DNA of 22,815 nucleotides from an uncultured Clostridia bacterium. GTDB lineage: Bacteria > Bacillota > Clostridia > Christensenellales > Borkfalkiaceae. The translations under genes and the position numbers were made by a program. The notes beneath the pieces were generated by a model, which saw only the letters and a program-made list of their open reading frames with translations, ran no database searches and was not told the origin of the DNA. The stretch spans positions 1 through 22,815 of the forward strand of contig CAKQSB010000022.1 of NCBI GenBank assembly GCA_934271735.1, given 5' to 3'. This document shows positions 6,428 through 14,735 of the stretch, piece after piece. Positions within the stretch are counted from its first letter, which is position 1. Each line of letters starts with the position of its first letter.

Positions 6428-9400
6428 ATGCGAAGAAATAATTCGAAAAAACAACCCGTTTTCGGAGAACAGCTTACTTTCGATACGCAGCTTAATTCGG
6501 ATAAGTCGGGGATAAGGGATAACCGAACCACTTCGGGCGAAAACAAAAGAGGGGAAAACCGCGGAAATAAAGCCGCGGATATTTTGTCTTATATCCGCGC
6601 CTGCGGGGGCAGGCTTTCCGCGGACGAACTGCATAGCCTTATAGCCGAGCTTGCCGAGGAATACGAGAAAAAAGCGCGCGCGGAAAAGGAAACCGAAAAT
6701 AAAACCGCGGAAGAAACCGAAAAAACAGCCGAAGAAAAATTTGAAGAAACAGCCAAGAAAACAATCGGGGAAAAGCCCGAAGAAACAGCCGTAAAACCCG
6801 ATAACGGCAAAGAAAAAAACAGCGGCAACGGCAAAAACAACAAAATCGAAACCGACGAAACCGAGCGGAATTCCGTTATCACCGAACTCCCGCTCGATTA
6901 CGAAAATCTTTTCGACGGCGACGAAAGAGTCGAAAACGTACATACGGACAGTATTCCCGACGCGCTCATTTTGTCTTTGAGTAATCTCGGGAAAGCGGAT
7001 ATAGAATATATCGCGTCGATTACGGGTTACAATCATAAAGAAATCATCGCGGGACTTAAAGGCTCGATATATCAGAACCCCGAAAAGTGGGAGGAGTGTT
7101 TTTATAAAGGCTGGGAAACGGCGGACGAATATCTTTCGGGGAACTTAAAACGAAAATACAATTTTGCGAAAGCGGCAAACGAAAAATATGCGGGCGCATT
7201 TTCGGAAAACGTGAAGGCGCTGGAAAAAGTTATGCCGCCGGCCGTGAAAGCGAAAGATATTTTCGTAACGCTCGGTTCGCCCTGGGTTCCGACAGAGATT
7301 ATAGACGACTTTATAGATCATCTTTTCGGACGAAAAAACGGTAGTTTTCGGGACGAGAGTTTTCGCGTGAAACACAATCCCTCGGGGGAGTGGGTTATAC
7401 CTTATAAAAACAGATTTTCGGGCGATCCGCGTTCGTATTACGCGTACGGCACGCCGAGAATCGGCGGATTACAGCTTCTCGAACACACGCTCAATCTGAA
7501 AAGCGCGGCGATATACGACGAGATCGCGTGCTTAACCACAAAATCTGGGAAAAAGAAAGTTCTCAATAAATACGAAACTACGCTCGCGCTCGAAAAACAA
7601 CGCGAACTTATCGAAAATTTCCGCGGCTGGGTGTGGCGCGACGCGGAGCGGAAAGAAACGCTCAGGCGCATTTTCGAAGATAAATACGCTTGTTACCGAA
7701 AGAGATTTTACGACGGCTCGTTTCTTTCGTTTCCCGATATGGATAAATCCGTGAACTTATACCCTTATCAGAAAAACGCCGTTGCGAGGATAATTTTCAA
7801 TCCGAACACTCTTCTCGCGCACGACGTAGGATCGGGAAAAACCTACGTTATGATAGCCGCGGGAATGACGCTTAAAAGAATGGGTCTTTCGGGAAAAAAT
7901 CTTTACGTCGTTCCGAACAATATAGTGGGGCAATGGAAAAAGATTTTTTCGGAAATGTATCCGTCGGCGAAAATTCTCGTCGTCGAGCCGAAAAGTTTCG
8001 CGCCGTCCGTCCGCGAAAGCGTTCTGAGAGATATAAGAGATAAAACTTACGACGGAATAATTATGGCGTACAGCTGTTTCGACCGTATTCCGATTTCGGA
8101 TTTGCCGACGATAAACGCATCCCTATCTTTCGGCGACCTCGGCATAACGAGGTTGTTTGTCGACGAGGCGCATAATTATAAAAACGTCCCGATAGAAACG
8201 CGTTTCAAAAACACGCTCGGAATAAACGCGGCGGGCAGCAAAAAGTGCGAAGCGATGATGAAAAAAGTTCGTTTCACGCAGAAAAACGGCGGCGGCGTGA
8301 TTTTCGCTACGGGTACGCCTATAACCAACTCGATTACCGACGCGTACATAATGCAGTCCTATCTGCAAAGCGCGGAACTCGCTCTTCTCGATCTGCAGAA
8401 TTTCGATTCGTGGGTGGGAATGTTCGCGGAGCTTTACGGGGATTTCGAGATAGACGTGGACACAAGGTCGTACAGGATTGCCGAAAGGTTTTCAAGATTT
8501 CACAATCTTCCCGAACTCTCTTCCGTTCTTGCGGGGGTTGCCGACTTTCACCGGACGAAGAAAAGCGCGTGTTTACCCGTTTTCAACGGGTATAAGGACT
8601 GCGTTGTGGGGAAAACGCCCGAATTTGCCGATTATCTCGAACGAATCTCCCGCAGAGTCGACGCGATACGAAACCGAACGGTGACGAGAACGGAAGACAA
8701 CATGCTGAAAGTTACGACCGATGGACGAAAAGCCGCGCTCGATCTGCGCCTTGCGGACGAAACGCAGCAGTTCGCCGCGGACTCCAAAGCGTTCAGATGC
8801 GCCGAAAAGGTTTACGAAATTTACGACAGATACCGCGCGGAAAAACTTACGCAGATAGTATTCTGCGATACGTCCACGCCCAAGAGAACTTTCAATATTT
8901 ACGATGAACTGTCAAGGCTTCTCGTTCTATTCGGGGTAAATCCGTCCGAAATCGCTTACGTTCACGACGCTACGACGGAGAAAAAACGCGACGAATTGTT
9001 CGAAAAAACGAGAAAAGGCAAAATCCGCGTGCTGCTCGGCTCGACGTTCAAGCTCGGCATCGGCGTGAACGTTCAGGACAAGCTCGTTGCGGTTCATCAT
9101 CTCGACGTGCCGTGGCGACCCGCCGATATGGTGCAGAGGGAGGGAAGAATTATCCGCCCCGGGAACACGAACAAAGAGGTTTTCATTTACAGGTATATCA
9201 CGGACGGCAGTTTCGACGCGTATTCCTGGCAAATCCTCGAAACCAAGCAGAATTTCATCGCCGCGCTTTTAGAAGGTTCGCTGGAAGAGCGGAGCGGGGA
9301 AGATATAAGGGATTCCGTTTTAAGTTACGCCGAAGTGAAAGCTCTGGCGGTCGGAAATCCCTTGGTTAAAGAAAGAGTGGAAACTTACAATTATTTGCTT

Positions 9401-10012
9401 AAACTCTCGCAGTTGCAGCTGAAAACCGCCGAGATGAGAGAAAGGCTTTCGGGCGAGGCGGCGGCTTTGCCCGACGAAATCGCAAAGCAAAGAGAATTGA
9501 TCGATAAATGCGAACAGGACGCGGCGTTTTATAAAATCCGCAAGGAAAATATTTTAAAAGAACGGGAAGAAGCCGAAGCCGAAACGGGCGAAAAAGCCGC
9601 GAAAGCGGAGTATATCGAGAAAAAGAAGAAATTCAACGAGGAGCTTTACGACGAGATTACCGGGTATACGATGGAGCATACCGAAAAACACGCGACCGAT
9701 TATTGCGGGTTTAAGGTTATTATCCCAGCGAATATGCTTTCCAACAAACTTTGCGTTTATCTCGAGCATTGCGGAAGGTATTACGTCGAAATAGGCGATA
9801 CCGACAAAGGCGTTATGCAAAGATTGTACAACTGTCTCGAGGACCTCGGGAAGAGGGGCGAAAGGCTGAAAGAAAAGCTCGGGGAAATGCTTGAACGCGA
9901 AATCTATATCCGCAGAGAACTTAAAAAGGACGTCGATTACGCTTCGCGGATAACAGAAACGAAAAATAAACTTAAAAAACTTGACAAGGAGCTCGGAATC
10001 GAAAATGATTGA
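6428..10012 (+). CDS. SNF2/DEAD-type helicase, phage/ICE DarB-like, without methylase domain
   Basis: The protein has 1194 residues. The first ~170 are low-complexity, rich in Glu, Lys and Thr, and probably disordered. A SNF2-type motor follows: YQKNAV Q-motif, Walker A HDVGSGKT (about 465-473), motif II VDEAHNYKN (about 577), motif III ATGTPITNS, then in lobe 2 VLLGST and motif VI QREGRIIRPGN (about 902). The C-terminal 200 residues are coiled coil plus a domain ending in KNKLKKLDKELG, the tail typical of very large SNF2 proteins on ICEs and phages. Those relatives usually carry an N6-adenine methylase before the motor; no NPPY-type motif is visible here. A strong GGGAGG site precedes the ATG. 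It opens the operon, and the MoxR gene overlaps its end by 8 nt. Confidence 0.85.
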   Translation: MRRNNSKKQPVFGEQLTFDTQLNSDKSGIRDNRTTSGENKRGENRGNKAADILSYIRACGGRLSADELHSLIAELAEEYEKKARAEKETENKTAEETEKTAEEKFEETAKKTIGEKPEETAVKPDNGKEKNSGNGKNNKIETDETERNSVITELPLDYENLFDGDERVENVHTDSIPDALILSLSNLGKADIEYIASITGYNHKEIIAGLKGSIYQNPEKWEECFYKGWETADEYLSGNLKRKYNFAKAANEKYAGAFSENVKALEKVMPPAVKAKDIFVTLGSPWVPTEIIDDFIDHLFGRKNGSFRDESFRVKHNPSGEWVIPYKNRFSGDPRSYYAYGTPRIGGLQLLEHTLNLKSAAIYDEIACLTTKSGKKKVLNKYETTLALEKQRELIENFRGWVWRDAERKETLRRIFEDKYACYRKRFYDGSFLSFPDMDKSVNLYPYQKNAVARIIFNPNTLLAHDVGSGKTYVMIAAGMTLKRMGLSGKNLYVVPNNIVGQWKKIFSEMYPSAKILVVEPKSFAPSVRESVLRDIRDKTYDGIIMAYSCFDRIPISDLPTINASLSFGDLGITRLFVDEAHNYKNVPIETRFKNTLGINAAGSKKCEAMMKKVRFTQKNGGGVIFATGTPITNSITDAYIMQSYLQSAELALLDLQNFDSWVGMFAELYGDFEIDVDTRSYRIAERFSRFHNLPELSSVLAGVADFHRTKKSACLPVFNGYKDCVVGKTPEFADYLERISRRVDAIRNRTVTRTEDNMLKVTTDGRKAALDLRLADETQQFAADSKAFRCAEKVYEIYDRYRAEKLTQIVFCDTSTPKRTFNIYDELSRLLVLFGVNPSEIAYVHDATTEKKRDELFEKTRKGKIRVLLGSTFKLGIGVNVQDKLVAVHHLDVPWRPADMVQREGRIIRPGNTNKEVFIYRYITDGSFDAYSWQILETKQNFIAALLEGSLEERSGEDIRDSVLSYAEVKALAVGNPLVKERVETYNYLLKLSQLQLKTAEMRERLSGEAAALPDEIAKQRELIDKCEQDAAFYKIRKENILKEREEAEAETGEKAAKAEYIEKKKKFNEELYDEITGYTMEHTEKHATDYCGFKVIIPANMLSNKLCVYLEHCGRYYVEIGDTDKGVMQRLYNCLEDLGKRGERLKEKLGEMLEREIYIRRELKKDVDYASRITETKNKLKKLDKELGIEND

Positions 10013-11120
10013 TATAAAATCGGGGAATATCCCCTCTCTTTCCGTCGGGAAAATCGTGGAAACTCTGTCTTCGGCGTACGCGGGGATTATCGAAAAAGGC
10101 TTGCCCGTAAAAATTTTCCCCTCGGTGATGCTGTGGGGCGCGCCGGGCGTGGGAAAATCTCAGGCGGTAAGGCAGATTGCAAAAGAGATAGAAACGCGGA
10201 CGGGGAAAAGGGTTTTCGTAACCGACGTAAGGCTTTTACTTTTCAATCCGATAGATTTAAGAGGTATTCCCACGGCTAACGCCGAAAAAACTTTAGCCGT
10301 ATGGTTAAAGCCTCGGATTTTTCAGATGGACGAAAGCGAAAACGCCGTAAACATTCTCTTTCTCGACGAAATCTCCGCCGCTCCGCAGTCCGTTCAGGCG
10401 GCGGCTTATCAGATAACGCTCGACAGGGTTATCGGCGAGCATAAATTGCCCGAAAACTGCATAGTCATCGCGGCGGGAAACAGAGTTACGGACAGATCCG
10501 TGGCGTATAAAATGCCCAAAGCCCTCGCGAACAGGCTTATGCACTTCGAAGTGAGCGGCAATTTCGAATCGTGGAAACGCTGGGCGGTGGAAAAGGGAAT
10601 AAACGAGAAAATCACGGGATTTTTAAGCGCGAGAAGAGATTATCTTTTCGGGTTCGATTTTAGCTCCGACGACCTCGCGTTCCCCACGCCGCGTTCGTGG
10701 GAAATGGTAGATACCGTTCTTAAAATTGCGGGCGGAGACGTCGGAAAAGCTTTTGATTGCATTTCGGGAATCGTCGGTTCGGGCATAGCGGCGGAGTTTA
10801 AAAGCTGGGCAAAAATTTACGCAGATCTGCCGAAAATCGAAGATATTTTCGAGGGTAAGTTCTGCGTTCCGCCGAAAGGCGCGGACGCGTTGTATGCTTT
10901 GTGTTCTTCTATGACGTGTTACGCGAAAGAGCATAAAAACGAACTCGATAAAATCGCGAACTCGATAGCTTTCGCGCAGTCTCTTCCGCCCGATTTTTCC
11001 GCTATGCTTTTGAAAGACTATATGTACATAGAAAAGGGGTATAAGGAAAAACTTATGAGAATTCCCGAGTTTTATTCCTGGCTATCGACCAAAGGGAAAT
11101 TGTTAAATGGAAATATCTGA
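10005..11120 (+). CDS. MoxR-family AAA+ ATPase
   Basis: The 371-residue AAA+ ATPase has Walker A GAPGVGKSQ (about 45-52), Walker B ILFLDEIS (about 117-124), sensor 1 VIAAGNR (about 154) and a C-terminal lid. MoxR ATPases work as chaperones with VWA-domain partners, remodelling or loading metal into target proteins. The next gene encodes such a partner. I start at ATG 10005, which overlaps the helicase stop as ATGATTGA and has AAGGAG upstream. A start eight codons earlier would lie deep in the helicase gene. Catalytic residues look intact. Confidence 0.85.
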   Translation: MIDIKSGNIPSLSVGKIVETLSSAYAGIIEKGLPVKIFPSVMLWGAPGVGKSQAVRQIAKEIETRTGKRVFVTDVRLLLFNPIDLRGIPTANAEKTLAVWLKPRIFQMDESENAVNILFLDEISAAPQSVQAAAYQITLDRVIGEHKLPENCIVIAAGNRVTDRSVAYKMPKALANRLMHFEVSGNFESWKRWAVEKGINEKITGFLSARRDYLFGFDFSSDDLAFPTPRSWEMVDTVLKIAGGDVGKAFDCISGIVGSGIAAEFKSWAKIYADLPKIEDIFEGKFCVPPKGADALYALCSSMTCYAKEHKNELDKIANSIAFAQSLPPDFSAMLLKDYMYIEKGYKEKLMRIPEFYSWLSTKGKLLNGNI

Positions 11121-12378
11121 GGCGCGGAAAAAAGAACTTATCAGAAAACTGCTGTTTTCGAGAACGCGGCTTTTATGCTCGCACCCTTTTTTCGGATTGC
11201 TTTTGATGCGCGTTAAATTCGCGCTGAACGAGGAGATCGAAACGGCGGCGACCGACGGCGAATATATTTATTTCGGCTTGAAGTTTTTAACGGAATTATC
11301 CGACGGGGAAACCGATTTCGTTCTTATGCACGAAATTCTGCACGTCGCTTTGCGGCATTGTTTCAGGGGCGCGGGAAAGGACGCTTTCGCGTTCAACATC
11401 GCGTGCGATATCGTCGTTAATTCGAATATTATGCGGGAGACGGGCGATATACGTTCGATAACGCTTGCGAAATACGGCGAAAGTATGCACGTCGCGCCGA
11501 ACGGCAAAGAAGGATATCTTTACACCGCGGAAGAAGTGTACGAAATGCTGCCGCATAAAAAGCATAGCGGCGGTAGCGGAGCGAAAAACGGCAAAGGCGG
11601 CGGAAACGAAAAAGACGGCAGAAAATTTGCCGACGGCGAAAAAAGCGGAAAAGGCGGAAAAGGCGGCGGATTTTCCGACGATCATTCAAAATGGGGGAAA
11701 GGGGACGACGAATATCTCGACGCGTTATGGACGGAAACGCTCAAAAACGCGGCGAAAGCCGTTTCGATAAGGGAATCCTCGCTTTCGAGAGGGCTTGTGC
11801 CGCTTGCGGCGAAAAGAGAGCTGGAAAGACTTAATAATCCGCAGCTGGACTGGCGGCTTATTTTAAATAATTTCGTTCGGGAAGAGATAGTCGATTATTC
11901 GTTTATGCCGCCCGACAGAAGGTACGAAGGCGATTTCTTTTTGCCCGATTTCAACGAGAAAGACGAAAAAATCGAGAACATACTTTTTATGATCGATACG
12001 TCCGGATCGGTGGCGGACAAAACGGTCGTGGCGGCTTATTCCGAAATTAAAGGCGCGATCGATCAATTCGGCGGCAAATTGCAGGGGTTTTTAGGTTTTT
12101 TCGACGCCGCGGTTATTCCGCCCGTTCCGTTTTACGACGAAAATTCCCTGAAAATAATCCGCCCGTACGGAGGCGGCGGAACGAGATTCGATATTATTTT
12201 CGATTACGTCCGCAGGGAAATGTCTGATAATCTCCCCGCGAGCATAATAATCATAACCGACGGAATCGCGCCGTTCCCCGCCGAAAAAGCGGCGATGCAA
12301 ATTCCCGTTTTGTGGGTCATAAACAACGATAAAGTAACTCCGCCCTGGGGGAAAATCGCAAGGATAAAAGACGTTTAA
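11107..12378 (+). CDS. VWA-like protein with metallopeptidase-like domain (DUF2201 type)
   Basis: The N-terminal domain carries HEILHVALRH (residues 75-84), an HExxH zinc motif as in the putative metallopeptidase part of VWA-like DUF2201 proteins. A Gly/Lys-rich linker of about 50 residues follows (about 153-200). The C-terminal VWA domain has the MIDAS motif MIDTSGS (about 295-301) and a later GGGGTRFD, so a metal site is plausible. The gene overlaps the MoxR gene by 14 nt. Such MoxR-VWA pairs form ATP-driven remodelling machines. The HExxH may be a true protease site or only structural; sequence cannot decide. The target here may be the helicase, by operon logic (inference). Confidence 0.85.
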   Translation: MEISEARKKELIRKLLFSRTRLLCSHPFFGLLLMRVKFALNEEIETAATDGEYIYFGLKFLTELSDGETDFVLMHEILHVALRHCFRGAGKDAFAFNIACDIVVNSNIMRETGDIRSITLAKYGESMHVAPNGKEGYLYTAEEVYEMLPHKKHSGGSGAKNGKGGGNEKDGRKFADGEKSGKGGKGGGFSDDHSKWGKGDDEYLDALWTETLKNAAKAVSIRESSLSRGLVPLAAKRELERLNNPQLDWRLILNNFVREEIVDYSFMPPDRRYEGDFFLPDFNEKDEKIENILFMIDTSGSVADKTVVAAYSEIKGAIDQFGGKLQGFLGFFDAAVIPPVPFYDENSLKIIRPYGGGGTRFDIIFDYVRREMSDNLPASIIIITDGIAPFPAEKAAMQIPVLWVINNDKVTPPWGKIARIKDV

Positions 12379-12430
12379 ACAAAAACTCCGCCCGAAAAAC
12401 GTTTAAAATGCTCAAAAAAACAATAAAAAG

Positions 12431-12459
12431 CCGCCCGGGAAAAAATTTCGGGCGGTTTT
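12431..12459. terminator. Bidirectional terminator between convergent genes
   Basis: CCGCCCG (12431-12437) pairs with CGGGCGG (12449-12455). TTTT follows on the plus strand. On the minus strand CTTTTT follows the stem. It lies between the VWA gene stop and the stop of the minus-strand gene at 12505. Confidence 0.85.
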
Positions 12460-12504
12460 ATTGTGGCGGTTATATCGGGTTACGTCGGGTTATTTTTTAT
12501 CGGG

Positions 12505-13419
12505 TTATTTGTTTTTTTCGGCGGCGGCTTTGAACAATTCGTCTATGTCCGGTTTTTGATTTTCGCCGTAAAAATCGTTGGAAATCAAGGCTTCGTAAAT
12601 CTGCCCGAACAGCGTGAATTTTCTGAACGAATTTTGCAGAAGACGGCGCGCGGGGTGGGGGAGTTTGTAAAGCCGAAGATTTTTATTTTCCGCGCAAAGA
12701 ACAGAGAATAATTTGTCGTAAACTCTGTTTCCGAAAGCGAAAATTATAACGTCGGAACAATTTCCCTTTAAAGCTTCGATTTCTTCAATCAAGCGGGTTT
12801 TTATGCAGTTTTCGGTTATTTTTTCGTCGTAATCTTCGGTCGTGAGAAATTTCCCGTCCTTTCTCATTCCGCATTTAACCATATTCGTGATGTATGCGTT
12901 GGCGATTTTAAAAGTTCTTATCGCGGAATAAACGAGCCAGCCGTATTCGCCCTTTTTTTCGAAATATTCGGGATAGACGAACTTTTCATTCGGAGTGTCG
13001 CTTTGGTAGGTAATCCAGTACCATCTTTTAGGGGTTGCGGGGCGGTTTTCGTCTTCCGATAAATAGAAATACTCGGGGTCCACGTTCGCGGGGTTTTCCA
13101 TAACGAAAAGAACGGGTTTTTTTGACCACTTTTCGGCTTCGCTTCGATTTACTTTATGCGCGTCGAAAAAATCGAAAGTATGAACTCCGTGCGTTATCGA
13201 AGAGGGGCGGAATTCGGGGCAGATTTTTTTGCAATTATCGCACCAACCCTCGCAGGCAGTTTTCTTAAAATGCAGAACATTGCTCGTCGGCGTTTCTTTT
13301 TCGAGAAATTTTTCGCTGTATAAAATATCGTCGTCGCAGCCAAAGTCCATAGGGATAATACCGCCTTTCCCGAAATTTATTTTATGTAATTTTCTCACGA
13401 TAGCTTGTAAATCGTCCAT
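12505..13419 (-). CDS. Uracil-DNA-glycosylase-fold protein with four-cysteine cluster
   Basis: This 304-residue protein is not a clear member of a named family. Its order of segments resembles the uracil-DNA glycosylase superfamily: VLFVMENPAN (motif A-like strand and loop), AYITNMVKCG, then DVIIFAFGNRVYDKL, and LPHPARR near the end, where the catalytic HP motif would be. Cysteines at 56, 60, 63 and 67 (CxxxCxxCxxxC), with C28 nearby, could bind zinc or an Fe-S cluster, as some UDG families do. The usual GExPG is replaced by MENPAN, so base-excision activity is uncertain. AGGAG stands seven bases before the ATG. It is the only minus-strand gene inside the 6.4-19.9 kb block. Confidence 0.6.
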   Translation of the reverse strand: MDDLQAIVRKLHKINFGKGGIIPMDFGCDDDILYSEKFLEKETPTSNVLHFKKTACEGWCDNCKKICPEFRPSSITHGVHTFDFFDAHKVNRSEAEKWSKKPVLFVMENPANVDPEYFYLSEDENRPATPKRWYWITYQSDTPNEKFVYPEYFEKKGEYGWLVYSAIRTFKIANAYITNMVKCGMRKDGKFLTTEDYDEKITENCIKTRLIEEIEALKGNCSDVIIFAFGNRVYDKLFSVLCAENKNLRLYKLPHPARRLLQNSFRKFTLFGQIYEALISNDFYGENQKPDIDELFKAAAEKNK

Positions 13420-13447
13420 TTGCTTGCTCCTTGTTTTTGTCTCTTAT

Positions 13448-13453
13448 ATTATA
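13448..13453 (-). promoter_or_regulatory. Possible -10 box of the UDG-like gene
   Basis: A perfect TATAAT on the minus strand lies about 30 bp before the start codon. No good -35 is visible at 16-18 bp, so an activator or another arrangement would be needed. Confidence 0.35.
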
Positions 13454-13493
13454 AACCGTTAAAACTTAATGCGGTTCGATTCTCTCTATGCTA

Positions 13494-13628
13494 GCCACAG
13501 GTGATTGCGTTCGAACCCGGTCTTGCGTTGTGTTTTTGGCTAATACATCGTTGCGTTCGTGTGTTATACGCAGAGTATTAACGCGCTCACGCGCCTTGTC
13601 TTAGCCTAAAAACGCAAGGCAAGACTTG
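13494..13628. mobile_element. Partial element-1 copy (one end plus one inner arm), TA on both sides
   Basis: Starting GCCACAGGTGATTGCG, the sequence follows the reverse complement of 3986-4117 closely and then stops at GCAAGGCAAGACTTG. It keeps one terminal repeat and the complete GTCTTGC-type hairpin arm. It lacks the CCAAAACG arm and the other terminal repeat. TA flanks it at 13492-13493 and 13629-13630. The outer stem cannot form here. Confidence 0.7.
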
Positions 13629-13630
13629 TA

Positions 13631-13870
13631 GCCGAGAAGAACCCCTGCTAAACATTATAACACTATAAAAATTTTTTTTCAACGGATTTGCCCGAATATC
13701 TTAAAAGGCGGGGAGAAAAGCGGAAAAACCTCGGACAAAATTTTTTTTAAACTCCATATTAGATATATATAATATTATATACTTAACAATAGTTTATGGT
13801 ACTATTAACTATTATATAGTGAATGAAATTTCAAAATCGTAAAGATGAAAAAACGGTGAAATAACCTATT
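13631..13870. other. AT-rich intergenic stretch
   Basis: No gene is visible. Runs such as TATATATAATATTATATA and an inverted repeat AATAGTT (13788-13794) with AACTATT (13807-13813) lie upstream of the promoter at 13877. It could be an A+T-rich upstream promoter region or easily melted DNA; nothing more specific can be said. Confidence 0.5.
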
Positions 13871-13876
13871 TACCTA

Positions 13877-13905
13877 TTGACAAATCGCTGAATATATGAT
13901 AGGCT
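13877..13905 (+). promoter_or_regulatory. Promoter of the Asn-rich gene (and perhaps the ClpP group)
   Basis: There is a perfect -35 TTGACA (13877-13882), a 17-bp spacer, and TAGGCT (13900-13905) preceded by TGA, an extended -10 (TGnTAGGCT). The poor -10 hexamer may be rescued by the extension. AT-rich DNA lies upstream. Confidence 0.55.
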
Positions 13906-13974
13906 ATTCTTTGCAGGGCAAAAAACCGATAAACGGAAAAATTCCCGTCGCAAATAAAAAAGGAGACCGACGTT

Positions 13975-14364
13975 ATGAACGGAAATATCGCAATGAACGC
14001 AATGAATAACGGAAATATCGCAAATATTCTCATATCATACGGAAACGCAAATCGTAATATAATCGTCGGCTCTGTCGGTAACTCAAAAAGCAACATTCTC
14101 AACGTAAAATCACATTCAAACGGGAACGGAAAAATAATCCGTAACTCAAATTTCGGAGCTTTGCGCAATCGGATCGCGGCTTTATCTTCAGGCGCGAACG
14201 GAAACGCGGTTATCGCAAAGAAAAATCGCAACAAAAAGAAAGAGATTTTGTCTCTGTTCAAGAAGAAAGGACTTCTGCCGATTTTTCGCGCGTCCGAAAA
14301 CCCCGTCGGTGTTTCGCACGGCGTTTTTCCGCCTCGGGAAACGAGTTTTTGTTATTTTACTTAA
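13975..14364 (+). CDS. Asparagine-rich small protein, unknown
   Basis: This 129-residue protein is of no family I recognise. About 23 residues are Asn, mostly in the first 90, with repeated NGNIA-like segments (MNGNIAMNAM, NNGNIANILI). The underlying DNA repeats AACGGAAATATCGCAA twice. A basic stretch follows (KKNRNKKKEILSLFKKK, about residues 82-98), and the tail is Pro/Phe-containing. There is no signal peptide or membrane segment. It has AAGGAG nine bases before the ATG and its own promoter, so translation is likely. A terminator at 14547 suggests a transcript largely separate from the ClpP group. It may be a disordered nucleic-acid-binding protein, or a spurious frame in a regulatory leader. 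Confidence 0.5.
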   Translation: MNGNIAMNAMNNGNIANILISYGNANRNIIVGSVGNSKSNILNVKSHSNGNGKIIRNSNFGALRNRIAALSSGANGNAVIAKKNRNKKKEILSLFKKKGLLPIFRASENPVGVSHGVFPPRETSFCYFT

Positions 14365-14735
14365 AATTGTCGCAAGCCGATTTTTATAAAAAACGTTCGG
14401 TTTAACGGTTAATAATCGTTCAATCGCAACGAAAGCTTCTCGGCGTTTAAGTAAAACGAATGTGTTTGATTTTTACGTTGAGAATTCCGTACAAAGGCGG
14501 CTCGCGCCCTCTTTACGAAAGAAAAACGTTATTTTAAACAACATCGAAAGGCAAAACTCGTTTCAATCGGTTTTGCCTTTTTTTATTGCAAAATTTAAAG
14601 TAGTTAAAACCGCGGAATTTGCGTCCGGAAGCAGCTTTCGCGATTAAAGATACCATTCACACTCAATCACACACACAAAGAACAAAAGGCAAAAACAAAA
14701 AACAAGAAGTCAAAGGACAAAGGAGGACAGAAAAA
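14365..14735. other. Intergenic region before clpP
   Basis: It contains the terminator at 14547-14584 and a purine- and AC-rich, probably unstructured leader (about 14655-14735) ending in AGGAGG. A candidate -35 TTGCAA at 14586-14591 has no convincing -10. A 61-codon frame at 14462 runs through the terminator and is not considered a gene. Confidence 0.5.
14547..14584 (+). terminator. Terminator after the Asn-rich gene
   Basis: AAAGGCAAAAC (14547-14557) pairs with GTTTTGCCTTT (14570-14580), followed by more T to 14584. Confidence 0.8.

Noticed and set aside
13465..13495. GGTTCGATTC looks like a tRNA T-arm, suggesting a tRNA fragment or att site
   Set aside because: No other tRNA arm is near it, and at 6158 the same block is half of a simple palindrome.
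13494..13628. CRISPR-like or riboswitch reading of the repeated hairpins
   Set aside because: There are no regularly spaced repeats, and the same sequence occurs as a TA-flanked insertion inside a gene, so a mobile element explains it better.
14462..14647. 61-codon frame before clpP
   Set aside because: It reads through a clear Rho-independent terminator and has no ribosome site.
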